Below, piece after piece: positions 1 through 13,261 of a stretch of 64,000 nt of DNA. The DNA is taken from the NCBI GenBank assembly GCA_003242685.1, contig QGVD01000012.1, positions 1 through 64,000 on the forward strand. The letters are read 5' to 3'. The DNA comes from Pseudomonadota bacterium (GTDB taxonomy: Bacteria; Pseudomonadota; Gammaproteobacteria; Steroidobacterales; Steroidobacteraceae). A program made the translations under genes and the position numbers. Position 1 is the first letter of the stretch. Every line of letters begins with the position of its first letter. The notes below the pieces were generated by a model. The model saw only the letters and a program-made list of their open reading frames with translations, had not been told where the DNA came from and made no database searches.

Positions 1-54
1 CACCGCTTTCCGTACCTCCTTGCCCGCTGCCACGATGAACACGCTGTCGATCAT
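1..54 (-). CDS. Possible 5' end of an unidentified gene leaving the left edge
   Basis: On the minus strand an ATG at 54 opens a reading frame to the window edge without a stop, encoding MIDSVFIVAAGKEVRKAV. Codon use is GC-rich at third positions, as in the neighbouring genes. There is no good ribosome binding site before this ATG; an AAGGAGG inside the frame followed by a GTG at positions 3-1 would be an alternative start. It would be divergent from the PII gene. Only 18 codons are visible, so the product cannot be named. Confidence 0.3.
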   Translation of the reverse strand, partial: MIDSVFIVAAGKEVRKAV

Positions 55-191
55 CCGCGGCGAGAATAGCACCTGCGCGTCTGCACCAAGTGGGAGCGCA
101 GCCTCTCGAACGCTGCTCTACAATGGTGCGCAGAACGGCAGCGGTGCAGTACAACGGCTGAAAAATCAGGCACTTCCGCTGATTCAGCTCG

Positions 192-207
192 TGGCACGAA
201 AGCTGCA
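192..207 (+). promoter_or_regulatory. Putative sigma-54 promoter of the PII gene
   Basis: The sequence TGGCACG-aaag-CTGCA matches the RpoN consensus TGGCACG-N4-TTGCA with one mismatch and the correct GG-to-GC spacing. Transcription would start about 12 bases downstream, roughly 70 bases before the PII start codon at 286. PII genes of many proteobacteria are NtrC/sigma-54 controlled; no NtrC site was picked out by eye. Confidence 0.6.
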
Positions 208-285
208 AAAATGCACCTGCCTGTACGCAACCGACTTTGCCGTACGTAAACCGACTCAAGCTTCAGCCTCGACGGGGAGCCGCAC

Positions 286-624
286 ATGAAACTGGTCACT
301 GCGATCATCAAGCCCTTCAAACTGGACGACGTGCGCGCGGCACTGTCCGACATCGGCGTCTCCGGCATGACGGTCACGGAAGTGAAGGGCTTCGGTCGGC
401 AGCGCGGCCACACGGAGCTGTACCGCGGCGCCGAGTACGTCGTGGACTTCGTGCCGAAGACTCGCATCGAGGTCGCGGTCCGCAACGACCTTGTCGATCA
501 AGTCGTCGAGGCCATCCTCAAGTCGGCGAAGACGGGCAAGGTCGGTGACGGAAAGATCTTCATCACCGACATCGAGAAGGTGATCCGTATCCGCACCGGC
601 GAGACGGACGACGCGGCGCTGTAG
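286..624 (+). CDS. glnB: Nitrogen regulatory protein P-II (GlnB/GlnK family)
   Basis: This is a 112-residue trimeric PII signal protein that senses 2-oxoglutarate and ATP/ADP and reports nitrogen status to targets such as GlnE, NtrB or AmtB. Length and sequence are typical. The N-terminus is MKLVTAIIKPFKLDDVR, and the T-loop GRQRGHTELYRGAEY carries the uridylylation residue Tyr51. The C-terminal B-loop region KTGKVGDGKIFITDIE is present. A GGGGAG ribosome binding site lies just before the ATG. It stands alone here: no amtB, glnA or ntrBC is adjacent, so GlnB and GlnK cannot be told apart from context. The upstream sigma-54-type site suggests induction under nitrogen limitation. Confidence 0.95.
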   Translation: MKLVTAIIKPFKLDDVRAALSDIGVSGMTVTEVKGFGRQRGHTELYRGAEYVVDFVPKTRIEVAVRNDLVDQVVEAILKSAKTGKVGDGKIFITDIEKVIRIRTGETDDAAL

Positions 625-654
625 AACTGCACCGGTCGTCACCGCCCGCGCTGC

Positions 655-673
655 CGCGAGGCCCGGCCTCGCG
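655..673 (+). terminator. GC-rich hairpin after the PII gene
   Basis: CGCGAGGC, loop CCG, GCCTCGCG forms a perfect 8-bp stem 30 bases after the PII stop codon. No U-tract follows, so it is either a weak or Rho-assisted terminator or an mRNA 3' stabiliser. Confidence 0.35.
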
Positions 674-697
674 CTGCGCGGCGAGAGAGGCTAGAGT

Positions 698-1069
698 GTG
701 CGGTCGATGAATTACGATCGTGCACTCGAAGCCGCCGCCGCGAAGATCGCGCTGGGCCGCGCCCGTCGGCATCTCTTCCTCTGCGTCGGCGGCAAGTGTG
801 CGCAGAGTCAGGGTCAGCTCGAGTCCTGGGAGTTCCTCAAGCGCCGGCTGAAGGAGCTCGGGCTCGTCGATACCGACGACGGCGTGCTGCGCACGAAAGC
901 GGACTGCCTGCGCATCTGCACCGCAGGTCCGATCGCCGTCGTTTACCCCGACGGCGTGTGGTACCGCGACTGCACGCCTGCCAATCTCGAGCGCATCATC
1001 CAGGAGCACCTCATCGGCGGTCGGCCGGTGGCCGACCTCGCCTTCGCGCGGGCGCCGCTCACGGCGTAG
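698..1069 (+). CDS. (2Fe-2S) ferredoxin domain protein, thioredoxin-like fold
   Basis: This 123-residue protein resembles the thioredoxin-fold [2Fe-2S] ferredoxins (NuoE/HoxE C-terminal type). The likely cluster ligands are two cysteines in LCVGGKCAQSQG near residue 30 and two in DCLRICTAGP near residue 70. The rest (PIAVVYPDGVWYRDCTPANLERIIQEHL) is typical of these small stand-alone proteins. A GAGAGG site seven bases before the GTG at 698 supports that start; an in-frame ATG at 707 is possible. The physiological partner is unknown. It precedes a quinone oxidoreductase by 36 bases, so the two redox genes may be cotranscribed. Confidence 0.85.
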   Translation: MRSMNYDRALEAAAAKIALGRARRHLFLCVGGKCAQSQGQLESWEFLKRRLKELGLVDTDDGVLRTKADCLRICTAGPIAVVYPDGVWYRDCTPANLERIIQEHLIGGRPVADLAFARAPLTA

Positions 1070-1105
1070 CGCGCATCGGGTGCGGGTGAGGGCGGCGTAG
1101 CAGCC

Positions 1106-2086
1106 ATGGCCACAGCGATACGCGTTCATCGGCACGGCGGTCCGGAGGTCCTCCAGGTGGAGGACGTCGATCCGGGGCCTCCAGGTCCCGGTGAGGTCCA
1201 GATCCGCCACACGGCAATCGGCGTCAACTACATCGACGTCTACGACCGCACGGGTCTTTACCCGATGGCTCTGCCGGGCATCCTCGGACGCGAGGCGGCA
1301 GGCGTCGTCACGGCGGTCGGACGGCGCGTCACGGGTTTCAAGGCAGGCACGCGTGTGGCCTACGTGCTGCCGCAGCCGGGAGCCTACTGCGAGCTGCGCA
1401 ACGTTCCCGCCGAACGTCTCGTCAGGATTCCGCGTGCGATCTCGGACGAGCAGGCCGCGGCGCTGATGCTCAAGGGGCTCACCGCCCACTACCTCCTGCG
1501 GCGCACGTACCGTGTCTCGCGGGGCGAAACGATCCTCGTGCACGCGGCGGCGGGCGGTGTCGGGCTGCTTCTCTGTCAGTGGGCGAAGGCGCTCGGCGCA
1601 CGCGTCATCGGAGTGGTGGGCAGCGAGGCGAAAGCGGAGCTCGCGCGCCGCCACGGCTGCCGGCACGTGCTCGTCGCCGGCCGCGACGAGATCGTCGCGA
1701 GCGTCCGCAGGCTCACGCGAGGCGAAGGCGTATCGGTCGTCTACGATTCGGTGGGCAAGGACACGTTCTTCGAGTCGCTCGATTGTCTGCGGCCGCTCGG
1801 CATGATGGTGACGTACGGCAACGCATCGGGTCCGCCGCCTGCGATCAGCCCTCTCGAGCTGTCGCGGCGCGGGTCGCTCTTCCTCACTCGCCCGACGCTC
1901 TTCAGCTACATCGCGCGCCGCGAGGATCTGGATGCAGCCGCGCGCGAGCTGTTCTCGGTCGTGAGGAGCGGCAAGGTGCGCGTGCGCATCGGCCAGCGCT
2001 ACGCGCTCACCGATGCCGCGGAGGCGCATCGCGACCTCGAAGCGCGGCGCACGACGGGTTCGACGATTCTCCTTCCCTCGGCCTGA
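1106..2086 (+). CDS. NAD(P)H:quinone oxidoreductase, zeta-crystallin/Qor type (MDR family)
   Basis: This 326-residue medium-chain dehydrogenase/reductase lacks the catalytic zinc ligands, as expected of quinone reductases. The N-terminal GroES-like domain contains the family signature GVNYIDVYDRTGLYP (about residues 40-55). The Rossmann domain has the nucleotide loop HAAAGGVGLLLCQWAKALGA (about 145-165). The expected reaction is one-electron NADPH-dependent quinone reduction in the cytoplasm. It ends in a convergent arrangement with the response regulator at 2145, with a shared hairpin between them. The exact quinone substrate is not predictable. Confidence 0.9.
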   Translation: MATAIRVHRHGGPEVLQVEDVDPGPPGPGEVQIRHTAIGVNYIDVYDRTGLYPMALPGILGREAAGVVTAVGRRVTGFKAGTRVAYVLPQPGAYCELRNVPAERLVRIPRAISDEQAAALMLKGLTAHYLLRRTYRVSRGETILVHAAAGGVGLLLCQWAKALGARVIGVVGSEAKAELARRHGCRHVLVAGRDEIVASVRRLTRGEGVSVVYDSVGKDTFFESLDCLRPLGMMVTYGNASGPPPAISPLELSRRGSLFLTRPTLFSYIARREDLDAAARELFSVVRSGKVRVRIGQRYALTDAAEAHRDLEARRTTGSTILLPSA

Positions 2087-2087
2087 C

Positions 2088-2133
2088 GTTCCCCGCTCTC
2101 CATTCCGGCCGTTCGGCGGAGAGGGCGCGGAAC
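2088..2133. terminator. Convergent hairpin between the quinone reductase and a response regulator
   Basis: GTTCC...CGCTCTCC pairs imperfectly with GGAGAG...GCGGAAC across a GC-rich loop in the 58-base gap between two converging genes. Position and symmetry suggest a bidirectional terminator, although no long T-run is visible on either strand. Confidence 0.4.
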
Positions 2134-2144
2134 GGGCAAGGGAA

Positions 2145-2645
2145 TCAGTGCGTGAATTCGTCCTCGTCGTCGTCCGGGCCGGCGGGGTGGTTCATCGCGC
2201 TGATCAGCCGCAGTACCAGGTTCGGATCGACCGGCTTCGTGAGATGCGCATCGAAACCGGCCTCACGCGAGCAGCGGCGATCCTCGGGCTGGTCCCAGCC
2301 CGTGATCGCGATGAGCACGACGCGGTCGGCCCAGGGCTGCGCGCGTATGCGCTGCGCGACCTGGAAGCCGTTGAACTTCGGCATGCCGATATCCATGAGG
2401 ATCACGTCGGGACGGAAGTCGTCCGCGATCGCGATCGCCTGTGCGCCGTCGTAAGCGACGCTCGACTCGTGGCCGAGCACGCTCAGCATCGCGGCAAGGC
2501 TGTCGGCCGTGTCGTGATTGTCGTCGACGACGAGAACGCGCCTCCGCGCCGATAGCTGGTGCTGATTGCGGTCCTGCGACTCTTCCTGGGAGGGGTCGCC
2601 CGGTACGGCCGGCAGAGGACCGCTGAAATGACTTCCTCGAAACAT
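2145..2645 (-). CDS. Stand-alone response regulator receiver protein
   Basis: This is a 166-residue protein consisting of an unstructured leader (about 1-33) and one CheY-like receiver domain. The acidic pocket is VLVVDDNHD, the phospho-acceptor is Asp85 in ILMDIGMP, and the Thr and Lys positions are AITGW and LTKPVD. There is no DNA-binding or enzymatic output domain; the tail is acidic (DDDEDEFTH). The ATG at 2645 is chosen because residues encoded upstream of it look non-coding and a GAGGA precedes it. It lies 211 bases downstream of a hybrid kinase on the same strand and probably acts as a phosphate carrier or sink in that phosphorelay. Confidence 0.88.
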   Translation of the reverse strand: MFRGSHFSGPLPAVPGDPSQEESQDRNQHQLSARRRVLVVDDNHDTADSLAAMLSVLGHESSVAYDGAQAIAIADDFRPDVILMDIGMPKFNGFQVAQRIRAQPWADRVVLIAITGWDQPEDRRCSREAGFDAHLTKPVDPNLVLRLISAMNHPAGPDDDEDEFTH

Positions 2646-2856
2646 CCTCGAGTCCTCGGGAGCCTGATGTGAAGAACGGGCGCGTCGTCCGCGCGCCTCG
2701 CGCCGCACGTGGTAGCAGACATCGATCCCGGCCTCACGCAGCCGGATTGCATGGACGCGAGCATACGCCAGTGCGCCGCCTCTGCGGGCGTCGCCTTGAC
2801 CTCGGCGTGCGCCCGCGAACCTCATCCGCATGCGGCTCCGCCGCATGCTGCACCGA

Positions 2857-4599
<1,743 letters not shown>

Positions 4600-4617
4600 G
4601 AGCGGTATCCGGTGCCT

Positions 4618-8625
<4,008 letters not shown>

Positions 8626-8956
8626 GATTCCTACCCCACGCGCACCGGCAGGTGTGCCGGACGCCGAAGCGCATACAGCCGGTTACGTGAAGTCGCACCT
8701 GGACGGCTCGACGTCACGGTCGTTCTTGAGGTCGACGACTCCGGATACGACCCAACCCCGCGCGTGCCGTGCGCAGCACGCGCCATCGTTCGACCGCCCC
8801 GTGGAGTTTCCCGGAAAGAGAGGACGGCGGATCTTCGGTCCGCCTTTGTGAGTATGGCCGTCAACTATACGTTCGGCCCTCGCGGGCGGCAATGCGCGCG
8901 CGGGGCGGAACGGCGACGTCCGTCGCCGGCTTGCGCCGCCGGAGCCGACGGCTGCG
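8626..8956 (-). other. Leader region of the large hybrid kinase
   Basis: No credible gene is seen in these 331 bases. They hold the putative promoter at 8864-8892 and, about 12 bases after the predicted transcription start, a hairpin at 8826-8844 (stem GGCGGA/TCCGCC around a 7-base loop). The predicted 5' untranslated region of about 230 bases is unusually long for this compact genome, but no known riboswitch class was recognised in it. Confidence 0.5.
8864..8892 (-). promoter_or_regulatory. Putative sigma-70 promoter for the hybrid kinase operon
   Basis: On the minus strand a -35 TTGCCG (8887-8892) and a -10 TATAGT (8864-8869) are separated by exactly 17 bases. This is the best promoter-like match in the gap upstream of the kinase gene at 8625. 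Confidence 0.5.
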
Positions 8957-9472
8957 TCAGGACGCTGTGGCCGAATGCACGATGCGCAGATTCCTGCCGG
9001 CGCGCGCGATTCCGAGCACGCCGCTGCGCACGACTTCCTGGAGCTCCGCGCAGTGCGCGAGATCGCGGATGAACGCGTCGATCTCCGCTTCGCTGGCGGT
9101 GAGCTCGACGATGAAGCAGTCGAGTGCAGGGTCGAGCACGCGCCCGCCGGCGCGCACGACGAGCCCGCGCACGGCGTCGGTGGCTTCGGGGCGCACTTTG
9201 AGCTTCACGAGCGCGAGCTCCCGCTCGAAGTGCTCGCCGAGCGTCATGTCCTCGACGCTCACCACGTCGATCAGCTTGTCGAGCTGGCTGGCGATCTGCT
9301 GGATGACCGCATCCGAGCCCGTGGTGACGAGCGTCAGACGGGATACGGTGGGGTCGTCGGTCGGCGCGACGGAAAGGGACTCGATGTTGTAGCCACGGGT
9401 GGAGAAGAGCCCGGCGACGCGGTTCAGGGCGCCGGCCTCGTTCTGCAGCAGAATCGCGATGATATGACGCAT
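8957..9472 (-). CDS. ilvH: Acetolactate synthase small (regulatory) subunit
   Basis: This 171-residue regulatory subunit activates the catalytic IlvB subunit and gives valine feedback inhibition in branched-chain amino acid synthesis. The N-terminal ACT domain begins MRHIIAILLQNEAGALNRVAGLFSTRGYNIESL, split here by its conserved N-E-A-G-AL and RGYNIESL motifs. The C-terminal ALS_ss_C domain is also present (ELALVKLKV...VRSGVLGIARAGR). Length is normal. Unusually, it is transcribed away from ilvB, with a 162-base divergent intergenic region, rather than lying downstream in an ilvBH operon. Confidence 0.95.
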   Translation of the reverse strand: MRHIIAILLQNEAGALNRVAGLFSTRGYNIESLSVAPTDDPTVSRLTLVTTGSDAVIQQIASQLDKLIDVVSVEDMTLGEHFERELALVKLKVRPEATDAVRGLVVRAGGRVLDPALDCFIVELTASEAEIDAFIRDLAHCAELQEVVRSGVLGIARAGRNLRIVHSATAS

Positions 9473-9634
9473 GGAGCTCGGGTCGGATCTGTGACCGGCG
9501 CAGAATAAAGGATCGCCGGGCCGCCGCCCACAGGCGCGGCCGGCCGAGGCGCGCGAGGCGGGTTTTGTCCCGGGACTCTTGCTGTTAGTCTAAGTCGCTT
9601 TCCCCGGTTGTTGCGGCCAGATCAGTTCCCGAAC
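9473..9634. promoter_or_regulatory. Divergent ilvH/ilvB control region
   Basis: Both subunit genes must be driven from this 162-base segment. On the plus strand TTTGTC, 16 bases, TAGTCT is a weak promoter candidate for ilvB. On the minus strand TATTCT could be a -10 for ilvH, without a clear -35. No leader peptide rich in Ile/Leu/Val codons, and therefore no classical attenuator, was seen. Confidence 0.35.
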
Positions 9635-11482
9635 ATGAGCGATACGGTCATCCAGCCACGCCCGATGGGCCATCCCCTCGCAGGTCAGAAGATGACGGGG
9701 GCGCAGATGATCGTACAGGTACTGGCCGACGAGGGCGTATCCGCGATCTTCGGCTACAGCGGAGGAGCCATCCTCCCGACCTACGACGCGGTGTTCCTGT
9801 ACAACCAGGAGCAGGCCCGCAACGGCGGGAAGCAGATCCCGCTCATCGTTCCCGCCAATGAGCAGGGCGCCGGCTTCATGGCGGCGGGCTATGCCCGCGC
9901 CAGCGGACGCGTGGGCGTGTGCCTCGTCACCTCCGGTCCGGGCGCCACGAACACCGTCACGCCCGTGCGTGACTGCATGGCCGACTCGGTGCCCATCGTG
10001 GTGATCTGCGGCCAGGTCGCCCGGGCGGCCATCGGCACCGATGCATTCCAGGAGGCGCCGGTTCCCGCGCTGATGGGAGCCGTGGCGAAGCACGTCTTCC
10101 TGGTGACCGACCCGACCAAGCTCGAGGCGACGGTCCGCACGGCATTCGAGATCGCCCGCACGGGGCGGCCCGGTCCGGTGGTCGTCGACGTGCCGAAGGA
10201 TGTGCAGAACTGGGAGGGCACCTTCCTCGGTTCAGGGACACTGCCAATTCCCGGCTACCGCCGCCGCATGCTCGAGCTCGCGAGCCGCGTGGTCGAGACG
10301 GAGGACGCGGCACGCTTCTTCGAGATGCTCTCGGAGGCCCGCCGCCCGCTGATCTACGCCGGCGGAGGCGTCATCAACGCGGGCGCGTCCGAAGCGCTCA
10401 CCGAGTTCGCGCTCACTTTCGGCATCCCGGTCGTGACGACGCTGATGGGCATCGGTTCCTTCGACACGACCCATCCGCTGTCGCTGCGCATGCTGGGCAT
10501 GCACGGCGCCGCCTTCGCGAACTACGCGGTCGACGACTGCGACTTCCTCATCGCCGTCGGGGCGCGCTTCGACGACCGCGTGGCCGGTGTGCCTTCCAAG
10601 TTCGCGAAGAACGCGAAGCGCATCGCGCATCTCGACATCGACCGCGCCGAGGTGAACAAGGTCAAGCGCGTGCAGTGGAGCTACGTGGGTCACCTCGACG
10701 ACGCGCTGCGCGCCCTGACGGCCTACGGCCGCAGCGCGGGCTTCAAGCCGGACTACTCGACCTGGCACGCGGAGGTCGCCGAGCTCAAGCGCGTGTACGC
10801 CATGAACTACGACCGCGCGAGCCCGCTGATCCAGCCGTACTACGTCATCGAGGAGATCAACCGCCACACGCGCGGCGAGGCGATCATCTCGACCGGCGTC
10901 GGCCAGCACCAGATGTGGGCCGCGCAGTACTTCGACTTCCGCGGTCCCCGGCAGTGGCTCACCTCCGGCAGCATGGGCACGATGGGCTTCGGTCTGCCCG
11001 CCGCCATCGGGGCGCAGATCGCTCACCCGAACCGCCTGGTGGTCGACGTCGACGGCGACGCGAGCATCCGCATGAACATCGGCGAGCTCGAGACCGTGAC
11101 GACGTACGACCTGCCGGTGAAGGTGGTCGTGCTCAACAACTTCGGCGACGGCATGGTCAAGCAGTGGCAGAAGCTGTTCTTCAAGGGACGGCTGTCGGCC
11201 TCCGACAAGTCGCTGCACAAGAAGGACTTCATCAAGGCCGCGCAGGCGGACGGCTTCCCGTACGCCGTGCGGCTCGATCGCAAGGAAGACGTGCCGCGCG
11301 TGGTGGAGGAGTTCATCAACTTCTCCGGCCCCGCGTTCCTCGAGGTCATCATCGACCCCGATGCCGGCGTGTACCCGATGGTCGGACCCGGCCAGAGCTA
11401 CGACGAGATGATCACGGGCGACTTCATCCCGTCGCGCCACAAGGTCGAGATCAAGACCCCGGGGCCGTCGGAGATGTTCTGA
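9635..11482 (+). CDS. ilvB: Acetolactate synthase large (catalytic) subunit
   Basis: This is the thiamine-diphosphate-dependent enzyme that condenses two pyruvates to 2-acetolactate, or pyruvate with 2-ketobutyrate, at the start of Val/Leu/Ile synthesis. It has 615 residues from the ATG at 9635; a TTG at 9608 would add nine. The catalytic glutamate is Glu76 in PANEQGAGFMAAGYAR. The central FAD-type domain holds GARFDDRVAG, and the ThDP/Mg motif is VDGDASIRMNIGELETV. GDA replaces the commoner GDG, but the downstream Asn is kept. The following EamA transporter starts 39 bases later and may be cotranscribed. Confidence 0.95.
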   Translation: MSDTVIQPRPMGHPLAGQKMTGAQMIVQVLADEGVSAIFGYSGGAILPTYDAVFLYNQEQARNGGKQIPLIVPANEQGAGFMAAGYARASGRVGVCLVTSGPGATNTVTPVRDCMADSVPIVVICGQVARAAIGTDAFQEAPVPALMGAVAKHVFLVTDPTKLEATVRTAFEIARTGRPGPVVVDVPKDVQNWEGTFLGSGTLPIPGYRRRMLELASRVVETEDAARFFEMLSEARRPLIYAGGGVINAGASEALTEFALTFGIPVVTTLMGIGSFDTTHPLSLRMLGMHGAAFANYAVDDCDFLIAVGARFDDRVAGVPSKFAKNAKRIAHLDIDRAEVNKVKRVQWSYVGHLDDALRALTAYGRSAGFKPDYSTWHAEVAELKRVYAMNYDRASPLIQPYYVIEEINRHTRGEAIISTGVGQHQMWAAQYFDFRGPRQWLTSGSMGTMGFGLPAAIGAQIAHPNRLVVDVDGDASIRMNIGELETVTTYDLPVKVVVLNNFGDGMVKQWQKLFFKGRLSASDKSLHKKDFIKAAQADGFPYAVRLDRKEDVPRVVEEFINFSGPAFLEVIIDPDAGVYPMVGPGQSYDEMITGDFIPSRHKVEIKTPGPSEMF

Positions 11483-11521
11483 CGCCGTGCCGCGTCCGCG
11501 GCACGGCGGACCGAGGCGTTC

Positions 11522-12439
11522 TTGCGTTCCGACAACCTGAGGGGCATCGGCGCGATGGTGCTGGCCGTGGCGGCCTTTTCCGCCATGGACGCGCTGCTCA
11601 AGGTGCTCTCCACGTACTACTCGCCGATGCAGGTCGCGTCACTGCGCGGCGCGGCCTCTCTCCCTTTCATGCTCCTGCCGATCGCGCTCACGCGCCGCTG
11701 GCGCGACCTGCGGCCGGTGCGCTTCCACATGCACCTGCTGCGCGGCGCGCTGACGCTCGTGGTGATCGCCGGCTTCGTGTACTCCGTGCGCACGCTGTCG
11801 CTCGCGGATGCGTACGCGATCTTCCTCTCCGCGCCGCTCATCGTCACCGCGCTGTCGGTGCCGATCCTCGGCGAGCGCGTCGGCTGGAGGCGCTGGGTGG
11901 CCATCTGCGTGGGGCTCTCCGGCGTGATCGTGATGCTGCGCCCCTCGGCTTCGAGCCTCTTCACGCTGGGCTCGGTGGCGGCGTTCGTCGCGGCGACTGC
12001 CTATGCGCTGAACGCCCTCGCACTGCGCGTGCTCACCCGCACCGACACGACGGCGAGCGTCGTCTTCTGGACCGTGACGCTCCTGACGCTCTTCTCGGGC
12101 CTCATCGCTCTGCCCGACTGGCGGCCGATCCTCGCGGAGCACTGGAAGTGGATCGCCGCCATCGGGCTCTTCGGAGCCATCGGTCAGCACCTCCTCACTG
12201 AAGCCTTCCGCGCCGCGCCGCCGTCCGTCGTCGCGCCGTTCGAGTACACCGCGCTCCTCTGGGGCATGGCCATCGACTGGATCGTCTGGAGCGTGCTGCC
12301 GGGGCTGCGCGTGTACATCGGCGGCGGCATCGTGATCGCGAGCGGTCTGTACATCATCTGGCGCGAGCGGCAGCTCCAGCTCGCGCGGCGCGTCGCCGAG
12401 GCGGCAGCCGAGGAGCGCCGCCACTCTGCAGCGATCTGA
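11522..12439 (+). CDS. EamA/DMT-family inner-membrane transporter
   Basis: This 305-residue, roughly ten-helix membrane protein has two EamA halves (about 8-140 and 150-290). The first half ends with the typical SAPLIVTALSVPILGERVGWRRW stretch, containing the family's LGE motif. The start is a TTG with a GAGG site six bases upstream. DMT transporters of this type export amino acids or other small metabolites. Placement directly after ilvB makes a branched-chain product a possible substrate, but that is only context. Confidence 0.88.
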   Translation: MRSDNLRGIGAMVLAVAAFSAMDALLKVLSTYYSPMQVASLRGAASLPFMLLPIALTRRWRDLRPVRFHMHLLRGALTLVVIAGFVYSVRTLSLADAYAIFLSAPLIVTALSVPILGERVGWRRWVAICVGLSGVIVMLRPSASSLFTLGSVAAFVAATAYALNALALRVLTRTDTTASVVFWTVTLLTLFSGLIALPDWRPILAEHWKWIAAIGLFGAIGQHLLTEAFRAAPPSVVAPFEYTALLWGMAIDWIVWSVLPGLRVYIGGGIVIASGLYIIWRERQLQLARRVAEAAAEERRHSAAI

Positions 12440-12471
12440 GCAAGTCCTGCCCGAGACGGCAGGCCATGCTC
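12439..12471 (+). terminator. Hairpin after the EamA transporter gene
   Basis: CCTGCC-cgagac-GGCAGG is flanked by a further GAGCA/TGCTC pairing and lies directly at the stop codon of the transporter. It could end the ilvB transcript. No T-tract follows. Confidence 0.35.
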
Positions 12472-12567
12472 GGGATCGCCGGCCCTCAGCGCTCCGGTCG
12501 AATCAGTTCCCGGACGTACGTTTCACTGTGCTGGTGACGGCGTGCGGCATTGCGCTAACGTCGCGTC

Positions 12568-13008
12568 ATGGACGCCACAACGCTCGAGAAATACCTGCAC
12601 GGGCACATCCCGCTGTCCGCGGCGATGGGGGTGCGCGTGCTGCTCGCGACCCCGGCGCGCGTCGAGCTCGCCGCACCGCTCGCGCCGAACATCAATCATC
12701 GCGAAACCGTGTTCGGCGGAAGCGCATCGGCGCTCGCGATTCTCTGCGCCTGGTCGCTCCTTCACGTCCGCATGCTGGGTGCGGGCGTTCGCGCACGCCT
12801 CGTGATCCAGCGCAACGAGATGAGCTACGACGAGCCGATCCTCGGCGACTTCACGGCCACCTGCGAGCTGGAGGACGAGTCCGCGTGGGAGCGCTTCCTT
12901 CGCATGTTCGAGCGCAGAGGCCGGGCGAGGATCACTCTGCGCGCGCGGCTCGAATGCGGCTCGCGGCGCGTGGCGGGTTTCGAGGGCGACTTCGTCGCGC
13001 TGCGCTGA
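12568..13008 (+). CDS. YiiD_C-type thioesterase domain protein
   Basis: This 146-residue single-domain hotdog-fold protein matches the YiiD C-terminal putative thioesterase family. It begins LEKYLHGHIPLSAAMGVRV, followed by LAPNINHRETVFGGSASALAILCAWSLL, where the conserved NH-x-TVFGGS segment is the family signature, and it ends in FEGDFVAL. The family is thought to act on acyl-CoA or acyl-ACP thioesters; the substrate is unknown. It is a monocistronic gene in this context. Confidence 0.82.
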   Translation: MDATTLEKYLHGHIPLSAAMGVRVLLATPARVELAAPLAPNINHRETVFGGSASALAILCAWSLLHVRMLGAGVRARLVIQRNEMSYDEPILGDFTATCELEDESAWERFLRMFERRGRARITLRARLECGSRRVAGFEGDFVALR

Positions 13009-13012
13009 CTCG

Positions 13013-13183
13013 CGCGTTCAGCGTGAAGTCACGGCAGGTCCTGCCGCCGCTCCTGCGGCCGTCCGCCGGGATCAGCTCGCAGCGCACGCCCGTCGCATCG
13101 TTCTGCCAGACGACGTGCTGTCCGTGCCCGGCGATCTCGAGCGCATGTCCCACGCAGGCGCGATCGCCTCCCGATTGCCCTGC
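13013..13183 (-). pseudogene. Remnant of a 17-kDa-type outer-membrane surface antigen gene
   Basis: One minus-strand frame reads GGDRACVGHALEIAGHGQ, then HVVWQNDATGVRCELIPAD and GRTCRDFTLNA. This matches the pattern of the RT0821/Lpp0805 surface-antigen domain (D-x-x-C, ALE, W-x-N-x-x-TG, CR-x-F). No start codon, signal peptide or lipobox is found upstream in the same frame. Downstream the frame dissolves into antisense of the thioesterase gene, and the terminal glycine- and cysteine-rich part of the domain is missing. It is interpreted as a decayed fragment. It could alternatively start at a GTG around 13153 as a 73-residue protein, which seems unlikely. Confidence 0.45.
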
Positions 13184-13261
13184 GCATGGGGACCTCCCGA
13201 TCGAAGCAGGCGACTCATCTCGGATGCTCGGCGAAGGCAGGAGGTACCGCCGTGAACGGAG

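Noticed and set aside
563..2029. Minus-strand open frame of 488 codons opposite the ferredoxin and quinone reductase genes
   Set aside because: Both plus-strand genes are clear family members; the antisense product has no domain.
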